From NCBI RefSeq assembly GCF_905475395.1, contig NC_058339.1:20716001-20780000 (forward strand): DNA of 64,000 nucleotides, read 5' to 3'. Below, piece after piece: positions 35,701 through 47,600 of this stretch; position 1 is the first letter of the stretch; every line of letters starts with the position of its first letter. This stretch comes from Chrysoperla carnea (lineage: Eukaryota > Arthropoda > Insecta > Neuroptera > Chrysopidae). The notes below the pieces were generated by a model. The model ran no database searches, was not told where the DNA came from, and was given only the letters and a program-made list of their open reading frames with translations. A program made the translations under genes and the position numbers.

Positions 35701-38700
35701 TCATTAATCTTTGAACATATAATGTATATGGTTCATTGATTAATTTACAGTAATAATAATAATGATAATAATAATTTATTTATAAGTATTCAATTTCCTT
35801 TACGTAGGTACATGCATTAATTATTATTTATGATATTAAATATTAATATATATACTTACATGCAATATATACAAATATAGCTGCAAATAATAAGAATGTG
35901 AGAAATCCGGCAAGGATGTAACAACCACAACGTACACTTGAACTTAATTTCTTCCTTGTAAATCGTATATCACTATCGGAGGAAAGTATCGAACTTGGTG
36001 CTCTATGGCGTCGACTGTATGGTCGTGTTGTGGTGCTTACTGTACTGATCGATACCTGTAATAAGAAAAATTAATAATATAGGTCCAATCATTAAATTAA
36101 CCTGATTTTTATACTTTTTGGATCAGAATTACCCCATCCATCGAGTTTCATCAAATTCCAAAACAAAAATTTTTTTTTTCGTTTTTCTCGATTTTTTTTA
36201 GGGGTAGCCCTTAAAAAATTGCAAGTAATCGAAAATTTTTTTAAATCTCCAATTTAGATAAAACTGAGTATATAAGGTAATTTGGACCCAAAAAATACAA
36301 AAATCGAGTACATTTGATGACTGGTCGAATAGTTTTTGAGATACGGACCAAAATCGATGCAAATATTGCGCTATCTCAGAAACTCTGCATCCAATCATTA
36401 AATTAACCCGATTTTATTACTATTTGGGTCAAAATAACCCCATCCACCGACTTTCATCACATTCCAAAACAAATTTTTTTTTTCCGATTTTCTCGATTTT
36501 TTCAAAAGGGTGTCCCCCTTAAATAAATTGCAAAAAATCGAAAAATTTTCGTTCTCTCCAATTTCGATAAAACTCAGTTTATAAGGTAATTTTGATCCAA
36601 AAAGTACAAAAATCGGGTGCATTTGATGAATGGTTGAATAATTTTTGAGATACAGACTTAAATCGATCTAAATATTGCGATATCTCAGAAACTCTGAATC
36701 CAATCATTAAATTAACCCGATTTTTATACTTTTTGGGTCAAAATAACCCCATCCACCGAGTTTCATCAAATTCCAAAACAAAATTTTTTTTTGTTGAACT
36801 ACTCATCTAATAACTTTGTTTGGGAATTATAACTTAAGCTATAAAAATTAATTACAGGAATATTGACTTCGAACATTTTTCTGATAAAACTAAACAATTG
36901 TGATAGAATTCAAGGAGGTGTCGACATTCGACACTATTAAACATAAAATTTTTATATCGTGTCAATTTTATATTCGGCGAATACACACACTCTTTCTTGA
37001 ATAAATATGCATACTTGATCCAAACATAAATCCAAGACTAAATTAAACATGCACATATAAATAATTTGTGAATTAACATTGAGGTCATAGTCAATTAAGT
37101 TTTTGGCATATATGTGCCTAACTAGATAAAATAAAATATACCTAATATACAAAACAGTAATTTACCATGTAAATAATAAAATTGATTTCATAACAAACTT
37201 AAAAAAATCAAGTTTAATTATCTTAATTTGTTCTTTGTATTAATTAATCAGTTGTGTACTCATTGTATAGTAGGGTAACATGTTGTACCTTGAATCATCA
37301 TACAGTTCCTTGAATTCAAGTATAATAAAATTTTCAAGCAAAATGAAAACAAATTTTTTGTCTTAATAGTAAAATAGTTTTTATTGCAAGCTTTTATTTA
37401 GCATTTATTTAGCTTTTATTATATCCTGGGTTCCGAAATTTTGCATGTATTTGTAAATCGGATAACAATGGATTTTTATGGTATGATCTGATTTTCCCAT
37501 CGCTTCCTCCAAATTGGATATACATATTATTTTAGTTTTAAATTGAAAATTTAAATTAAAAATATATTTTTAGGCACAAACTTTTATTGTACTAGAGAGT
37601 AGAAAATAATTGTTTTTATGAGTCACTAATAAGCATGACTATTTGTTAAAGCTTGAGAATTATGCTTGATATTTTAAATTGAGCTAATAATGAGTAGGAA
37701 TACTGATGTCGCGAAAGCATCCTTTTTCAGATTCTTGAAATTCGGGAAGAAGGGGATATTTTTGTAAATCCCGTTTGGAGAAAACATTTTTGCGATATGC
37801 TTAGGGTAGCGGGTTCGATTCGCGCCGTCGCAACAAAATTAATTTAATTAATAGTTGTGATGGGCTGGTGTAGTGCATGGTATATGCATGAAGGAGGTGC
37901 AACCAGCCTCTTAAATTGAGGAGCTGATAAATGAAATTATGTGCGGAAAGGTGGTAAAACACATATATGGTTTCACAATGGGCTCTATAGCCTAAGTGTG
38001 TCCTTCGTGCACCTAACCTATATCTAGAAGAGGACGCTTTATCAGTTATAGGTGCATGAACAAATTGTCATTATTTTAACGATATCTACCATAAATTCCG
38101 CTGCTATAACTTTAACCAAAAGAGAAATATCAATTTTGATCTTAGGTACCACACTCTCCCGTATATATTTAACAATATACTGAACTATAAAGACATTAAC
38201 AATAAAATTGGTGTACCGTAAAATTAATAACATAAGTGTTTTTTATTTATATTATAATTAATTTTAACATTTTTAAAATTGTAAATAAAATTTATTACAC
38301 AGATTTTATAGTTTTATAACTAATTTTATAATTAGCAATAAAAAAAACTATATTATAGTTAATTGATTTTTAATAATTAATAAATTTTTTACAAAACAAA
38401 TTTGAAAATGGAATGAGCCTGCACTTTTTTCTTTATTACGTTTTAATTTTGTAGGATTTTATTCGGTGAAAAAATTGAATATGAATAGTGTTTCTATGCC
38501 ATCTATTTATGTATGATAAATAATGTCTACTATTTATTTTTTCCAGATTATTGCCCTACCCAAAAATAGGTGTGAAATTTTTATACCATGCATAAATGTA
38601 ATATGCAAGGTATACTAAGTTTAGTCCCAAGTTTGTAACGCTTAAAAATATTGATGCTACCAACAAAATTTTGCTATAGGTGTTCATAGAATCACCTAAT

Positions 38701-41595
38701 TAGTCCATTTCCGGTTGTCTGTCCGTCTGTCCTTCTGTCTGCCAACACGATAACTCAAAAACGTAAAAAGATATCAAGATGAAATTTTTACAGCGTACTC
38801 AGGACGTAAAAAGTGAAATCGAGTTCGTAAATGAGCAACATAGGTCAATTGGGTCTTGGGTCCCTAGGACCCATCTTGTAAACCGTTAGAGATAGAACAA
38901 AAGTTTAAATGTAAAAAATGTTTCTTATAAAAAACAAAACAACTTTTGTTTCATACATTTTTTCGTAAACATCACTGTTTACCCGTGAGGGCTCAAATAA
39001 GGCGTAAATTGTATAGTGTGTATTACATAGGAATATCAGTTATATTAGTTATGTATGTGTGACATGTATGTAAGAGTAATGTGATAGAGTAATCAACACT
39101 GTTTATGTATGGTATTTCACCAATTAACTCAGTCAATTGTTTGTTTTCACTTGTTATTATTCTATTTAAGAAGATCAAATTATTAAAATCATTTTAAGTT
39201 CTAAATTCGTTTCATACTAAAATTCTTTTCGTAGCTATTGTGTTCAGCTTAGGAAGTATAAACAACAGTTAATATTATTTTAAATATTAGCTAAATCTTA
39301 ATAATATTATTACCTAATAGCCTGATCTAGTTTGACCAAAATAGTTTAGTTAAGATCTCAAATTAATAAAATTTAAGCCACTGAATCAGTGAAATACATT
39401 TATAAGAATACTTTGCTGGGCCAATTTTTCCTTTAAAAAAAAAAAAATTCACGTTATAGCCCTTACTTATCCATTCTTTTGCTCACAATTTTATGGATTT
39501 TAATTTTTCGGTGGGAACTCTAACTTTTTTGAAAATGAAGTATTGCTCCTGATATTCGCTGACATTGTAACTTTCTAACGGTCCCATCATTAAATTAACC
39601 TGATTTTTATACTTTTTTGATCAAAATTACCCCATCCACCGAGTTTCATCAAATTCCAAAACAAAATTATTTTTGCGCACCCAACCCAACCCAACCCAAT
39701 TGTAAAAAAATTGCAAAAAATCGAAAAATTTTTTTAATCTCCAATTTCAATAAAACTGAGTATATAAGGTAATTTTGACCCAAAAAGTACAAAAATCGGG
39801 TGTATTTGATGACAGGTCGAATAGTTTTTAGATACGGACTAAAATCGATCCAAATATTGGTTGCATAATCGTGGTTTTCATTCTATATTAATAAAGAATA
39901 AATACTACAAATGTAAATAAATAAATATTTGTATCTGTTGAATACCAAAATGAATGTAGGCAAATTATATTTATAAGTCTCCGGTTCTAACATAATCATT
40001 GAACCTCCGTATAAAGGTTTTAGTAGCTAGAACAAGTTGGTAATTGTTCCTGTAATAAAAAATGAATACCTTGATAAGATTTGAAGCCCATGACTTTTTT
40101 GAATACTCTGAATTGCTAGAACGATGAGATTTATTAGTCAGGCTATATCTTGTAAGAGTTTGCTCTTACATCTGAAAATGCGTTTGAATTATCAAATTGA
40201 TTCTGAAGTAATTTCCCCATCTCCTTCTATCGTTAAATCAATTTCAAATTCCCCAATTCCAGACACCCCTAAATCTCTTCAAAATTTTTTGGGGAAGATT
40301 AATCTGTTCAATCGGTTTATTCCGAATTGTTGGGAAATTTTGGCTCCATTGAATCAATTTCTCAGATACAGTCAAAGGTCAGCGAAGTGTTTTTTCCTTG
40401 AATGCACGACAAATTTCGGCTTTTAATTTAATTAAACAAAAGTTATTAAATGCGCCAAAATTAGCGCATCCAGTTTCGAATTCTGAAACTTGTTTAGTAA
40501 CAAAGGCATTTGAGTTTAGTGTTTCTGACAATCCACAATAATTATCTCGCACCACTAGTTTAAATACCAATACCAATAAAAAATTATTGTTGCACGTAAA
40601 TTTGCAAGTCGAGAGTGGAATTTTCTGTTGACATTTTGTGATTTAGAAATCTCTATACTTTATCTACGAATTTATAATTTATACACGGAGGTAAAAAATA
40701 ATTGATTAATTGAGTGAGTGGATCTTGTTTACTTTTATTGTATACAAACAATATGACGTATGAAATTAAGTAATTACAGGCTTGAATTCACATTGAAACC
40801 AATCAAGTTGTTGTTTTCATCACGCAAAAAATTCTTTGTTCATCGATTCCACGTAGAATTTGAACAAATCTTACGATATGAATGCAACTTTTCTGAGCAT
40901 AACAAAAACAAATAGTAGTTTCAGAAAGCCATTTGCAATCAAGTTGTTGTTTTCATCACGCAAAAAATTCTTTGTTCATCGATTCCACGTAGAATTTGAA
41001 CAAATCTTACGATATGAATGCAACTTTTCTGAGCATAACAAAAACAAATAGTAGTTTCAGAAAGCCATTTGTATTGTTTTAATGCCTATTTATTTTATCT
41101 TGGTCTCTAATTTTCGTTATTTTTCTTCTATTGTGTTAAAAATATATCGTAGTAAATGATATGCATATTTTTTAGCCTACAACCAGCGGACGATCAAGAC
41201 TCTTTCAACCTTACCTTATTTGTCAAATAATAATAAGTAATTTAGAAGTTATGATGGCAAAGATGAACGAACGTACATTCATACAACCCGATCAAACACA
41301 TAACCCACACCGTTATCGGGGTAAAAAAAGAAATAAAATGAGGATCATTCTTTGAAAGAATACACCCACACTTTTTATTTGTAATAATATTTATTGAATA
41401 AAAAAAAATCAAATGAGATAATTTTTTCATTTAATATGAAGAACAACTTGTGTCATTTTATTTTGTAGATATTTGCACTGTGTTCAGCTCAATAATTTAA
41501 TACATATTTATGCTAAATTTGTGGATGTGCTTGACATACAATTGAATATCCAAAGCAGGCCACAATAATATCAATAATACATAATAATACGTATT

Positions 41596-41671
<76 letters not shown>

Positions 41672-44600
41672 CGTATACATATATACCATGTGTGTTTGTA
41701 TCATCTAGGCATATACATATCTGTAGTATGACAGAATACATCCGTTTAGTAATGTATCTAAGCGAGAGGTATTATATACAAGTGTTGTAAGACTACAGAT
41801 ACGATACGACAGATCTTCTGTTGTATGCATGCAGAGAGTGGGATTGATGAACTTACTAGTTATTTGTAACTAAAAAATTCCCACTCTCCAAGCGTCTTCC
41901 AACTAATGTTCAATACATGTATATAATACCTCTCCCTTAGATGCATTACTAAATGGATGTATTCTGTCATACTACAGATATGTATATGCCTAGATGGTAC
42001 AAACACACATGGTATATTTTTACAAGAATAGGTACATAAAAGTATCGAATTGATTTGAGTTTAAATTGTAGTTATTTTAATATTTTGATATTTTAAACGC
42101 ATTCAAAATGCAAGGCTTATCGCCAATACCAGTTATCAAACATTTAAAGACACAATAAAAGAGAGAGCGTACACCATTTAAGACTTTTAGTCAAATTTCA
42201 AAGCTTTTCATGACAAAAAAAAATTTTTTAACTCCAATAGAAAAGTTTCAAAGTTATTAAATCAGAATCGTGCAAGAGTGCGAAAAGACTGAACAAGAGA
42301 TTTATTGAAGATAAAGCTATGATGAAGAGTCAAAAAATACTCGAGGGTGTCCAATTTGGTTTATCACTGAGTAGCTTGGACAAAAAAACTCGAACAAGAA
42401 TGGATAAAAACAAATTCGACAGAGAAATGCAACTTTCGATTGCATTAATTAAAGTTCTTGTAACATAATTTTTGCACTCGTGTACGCTCTCAAAATTGTA
42501 AAAAAATTATGCTCATTTCCGAACTAAATCTCACTTTAGACCTGAGCACACTATAAAAATATCAGCGTGATATCTCTTTTCGTTTTTAATTATCGTGATC
42601 TCAGGTGATTTTATGATAATACCTATACCAAAATTTTGTTGGTAGCATCAATATTACATATCAAAGTGTTACAAACTTAGGACTAAACTTAGTATACCTT
42701 GATATATATTACATATATACAGGTTATAAATATTTTTGTAATAATTCAGTAATAATTGGATATTTATTATTACATTTGTTGCATTATTCACTAATTGTTT
42801 ATAGTGATACTTAATAATAAACACGCCGACAATACACACACATGTAAAAATTCATTTGTTTGACCGTTACGCACATTCAGCCAACGGGACTTAATATCGT
42901 TAGTATTAACTATAATTTACAGTTCGTGTAAAACCAAATTATGCTTTGTCTGAAGCCAAATTTTATATTAGTATACTTACATCGTGATCATATTAAGGAC
43001 GTTCTCAAAAAAATGAGTGTATAAAAATATTTGAGATTTAGGTTTCAAATTTTGAGGGGGTTTCGGTTTTCCTACTCTTATTTCAAGTGTTATGGAAGGA
43101 GGATAAGTGAGAGCAAGAGAGGTGAAGGCTATATCGAAGTGGTCTTTATTTTTAAACCCACCGAAGTGATCGAGTATCAAGCTAGTTGTTTATAAAAGAG
43201 TTAGCTTACACAAGAGAGCTTAGGATTCAAAATATCAACAACCGAAGCAAGCGCCTGTTGTGGAAATAATCCATTTTACCATAGATATTACCTATTATTG
43301 GCATAATTTTACCGCAATTGGATTTGTGATACACTTTCTATAAATTTTTCATGACAAAATAGAAATTATTTGAACATCTATCACAGATTCATTGATCCAT
43401 TTCAATAATTATTATATTTAAATATAATAGGTAGACATAAAAAAACTATAAAATTAATACCTTTTTAATTATTTAATAATATGATTTATTGAAAACCATA
43501 AATAAAAATATTATGCTTAACATTTTTTTAATATAAAAAATTTGGTGTCAAACAATCACAGAACATCTATATACAAAATATATAGTAATACTCTACAATC
43601 AAATCAAATTGAATAAGATGTTACTGGATTTTCAAAAAAATAGATCAGAACAATATTCTTTTTTTCGTCTACATTCATGAAGCTATAACAAAATTCATCA
43701 TAAAAGTTTAAAATAAGATAAAAATAATTTGAACCCTATATCTACCCTGCCCTTACATCACTTATATGGACGGAAACACTTGGTTTTTTTCTTTTCTATG
43801 CCATTACTTATATGTTTACTTTCTATTAAAAAGTTTTTTTTTTAAATTTATTTTCATTCATTCCAAGTGAAAATTATCAAAAACATTCAAATATATCGTT
43901 TTTTGAGATGTCTCCATAAGAGCCAAAGTATTTTCTATCGATTTTCAATGACTTTTTTCTTAAAAATTTGCATGGATACCTATGCTGAAATTTTAACCAT
44001 TCTTTGAGTAAAAGTTTGTCTATAAAAAATTTTGAACTAATAAATCAAACATTGTTGTCATGCTCATACATTCTTAAAATGAATTTTAAGCACTGAAAAC
44101 AAAATCTTTATTTTACGTTCTTCGTTATTGTTGTAGAATGCTTTGAGTAAAGTATATATAGAGGTAAAAACAATAATATATATTACACGTTTCATTAATT
44201 CAATAAATAAGTTGTAATAATATTGCTGGTCAACTAGGATTTACCTGTGTGCGATTTCATTTACGCATTTAAATTTTCATTTCACTGTTACTGTGACATA
44301 TATATATATATATATATCTAGAAATTACGCGATAAACGGAACCTAGAGAATTGGCATATGCCGAGAAATATGTCGTTATATACATCGTTGTATGAGACTA
44401 CGTATATAACATGAAGATATAGAAATCGCGTAACTTTAAATTCGCTAAAATCGGAGTAGTACGACAACAAATGCAAAATCATTAAGTTTTAGCCTAGGTA
44501 ATTGATTTTCCCTAAAGTTAGTATACCTTAGTTTTATTAATAAACCACGGCAGAAAAGAATTTTACTTTTTATTATTATACGCCAAAATAATTATACTGC

Positions 44601-47600
44601 ATAATTTTCTTACTTAAATAAAACTTTTTTAAATAGATTTTATAATATTCTCAAAGATTTATATATTTAAATGTTAATGCTGCTTTTAAAGATTTATGCT
44701 TTTAACTAATTTGATAATCGCTCGCTACTCCTATTACAATTCTACAATATCTAACAAAAAATTGATGTTAATATGGTTAAAAAAAGGTAATCTTTAGGAT
44801 TAGGTGACAAATACACCCCTTTCACCTGTAAATCTCAGCGGAACAAGATTAATAAAGGTAAAATTGAGGATTAAGTGGCCCTTAACTTATTGAGAAGCGT
44901 ATTTTTGCGTATTATAAAATTAATTTTTATGATAATGTATTCCAACGCAAAATCTACTACTTTTCTAAGGTACCATTTACCGCTTTAGGAACGAATTAAT
45001 CTGGCAATCTTGGAAAGAAAGTAGCTTCGATATACCAAATACTGAAATGATTTATAAAAGTTAATTTAAAAAAATAATTGGGTATGAATCACATAATAAA
45101 TTATTTACAGATCAATAATTTATCAATAAAACCGTCTTTAATATATGAAAAACTCATCTGTATTCAATGATTGCAATTTTAAATTTCCCGTTATTGATTG
45201 AAAAAAAAAACAATAGTTTACGGTTGAAAATGTAAATATGTGTACGAAATAGTTTTTATCTGTTACAGATATTTTAAACTTTTAACATCAATTCAAAGAG
45301 AATCATAATATTATGTGTTAGTTTTTAATAAAAAAGTGTACCTATTGTTATAATATTTTGCGTGCAATTGTAATCTGGGCAATTTTTAATTAAAGAGAAT
45401 TTGTTAATATTTAGTTTACGCTGTATGTATCATATTAAAAATCATCAATTATAATCGCGAGACCATGATGTAAATAAATATCGTATACATGATTAAAAGT
45501 AAACTAAAACAAAAAGTAATGGGCAATTTTTATTTAATCTAATCACACATTTAAAAGAAATCAAGGCGGGAATAGGATGAATAAGTTTATTTATTGTTGG
45601 TAATCAAATTTGTTTGGAGATATGCAAGTATTGAATAATACTAGGGATTTCAATAAAACTTTATAAATACATTTTTTGATTAACAAAGTTTCCCAAAAAT
45701 CACTAAAAATTCCTAGGTCCTCGGGCTTTTAATTATTATTTTATTATATAGATTATCTTTTCAATTGGATATTTCTATATCAAAATCTAGAGAGTGTGAT
45801 AAGAAACTATTTAAAATATTTAGACAATCTTGTAGTTTATAATAATACCATAAGAATATAAAGTTGTCGATGATATTAAAACAAAATTTTAATTTAACTA
45901 TGAATTCATCAAAGATCCATCATTTGATGAACAGAGACGACTATAGTTAGGGTATTGATGATTGAAGAGCGATATCTATTTTATCAAATTTATAAACCTC
46001 AATTGCACACAATATATTATATATTTTTGTAGTTACGTGATATTGTAAAGCTAAAAATAACTCTTTACTTGACTACAAACGATGTATTTGGTTTATATGT
46101 ATGTACCGTGCAATAAATCAAAATTTGTTTACAATACTGTAGGTTTACAATCACCTTAACTATAGGTATACATCACTGTTTCAATATTAAAATATTTTTC
46201 AGGTAGTTTAGTGCTCAGATTATATGCCTATATGTATTATGTGCCTACTACCAATTTCTTTCGTATGTAAGCAGCGTACGCAAGCGGCACATCGTTATTA
46301 TTTGTATTTGATGGATTTTTTTCCATTAAATTTTTAATACATTTTATATATTTCATTCAACACGTTCTTGTACTTCAACGAAAAAAACTAATGAGTTAAT
46401 GCTAGCGTGACATTGCCGATGGCAATAATTTATTTAAATATATTTTATATGAACCGTTAGAAATGATACATTGACTGTCTATACAAATGTTGAATCAAAA
46501 ATCTATTATCTATATTCTACGTTATAAATGAAGGGCAATGTTTCGTACCCTTTTAGATTTTCACTATTTACAAAATCGGTATTTCGGCATTTTAAAACCT
46601 GGAATTACATTTCTGATTATCTTAATGTCTGTTTTCGTCTCAACTAATACAAGTACTACATAGTACACAGAAAAAAATTCTTAATACCTAGCGATATGAG
46701 GTTGTCTCAACCTCATCGCGAGATCATACATGACGAATGGTGCCACGAATGTGATACAACTACCGTACGGGGTTGAGTGGTGAAGTTGACACAAACGCAT
46801 GAGTTGTTTATAGTACACAGAAAAAAATTCTTAATACCTAGCGATATGAGGTTGTCTCAACCTCATCGCGAGATCATACATGACGAATGGTGCCACGAAT
46901 GTGATACAACTACCGTACGGGGTTGAGTGGTGAAGTTGACACAAACGCATGAGTTGTTTGTATGAAAGTTATATATTTATAATAAGCCTTGATCCCAGTA
47001 AATGGGCAACGGCCTCTTCTTTCACAAATGTGAATGTAATCACAATAAGGGTAGAATGTCTAATGCGTTTCTCCACGGTAGTCTGTCAGTAGCAATTCTC
47101 GACCATGTATTTCCACCGTAGTTTCTGAACTCCTCCGATCATCTCTAACGTTGTCTCCCACAATTTCTACTATTCATTCTTGGTGTCCAGAATATAATTC
47201 GGTTTGCTCATCGATCGGTTTTTGATCGTATAATGTGTCCTGTCCACACCCACTTTAGTTTTTTAGCAATCAACTTTGCTGAGCAAATTTGTGTTTTTGA
47301 ACGTATTACCTTATTTCTAATTTTATCTTTCCGGGTAATATTGAGTATACGGCGTTCCATTCTTCTCTGGCAGATATCCAGTTTATTGCTAATTATGTGT
47401 GTTAGAGCCCATGATTGACATTCATACGTTAAAACTGGAGTCATGTATCAATTACCTGAGCTTTAACCCTTAAAGAGTAATATCCTCTGGGAACTTCTTT
47501 TAGAGACCAGAATTTCTGCCAGGCTTGAAAGCTTGAAAGTAATATACTGTCTAACAAATTTCAAATATTGTTGTTTTGAAATGCAACATAATTTTATACA

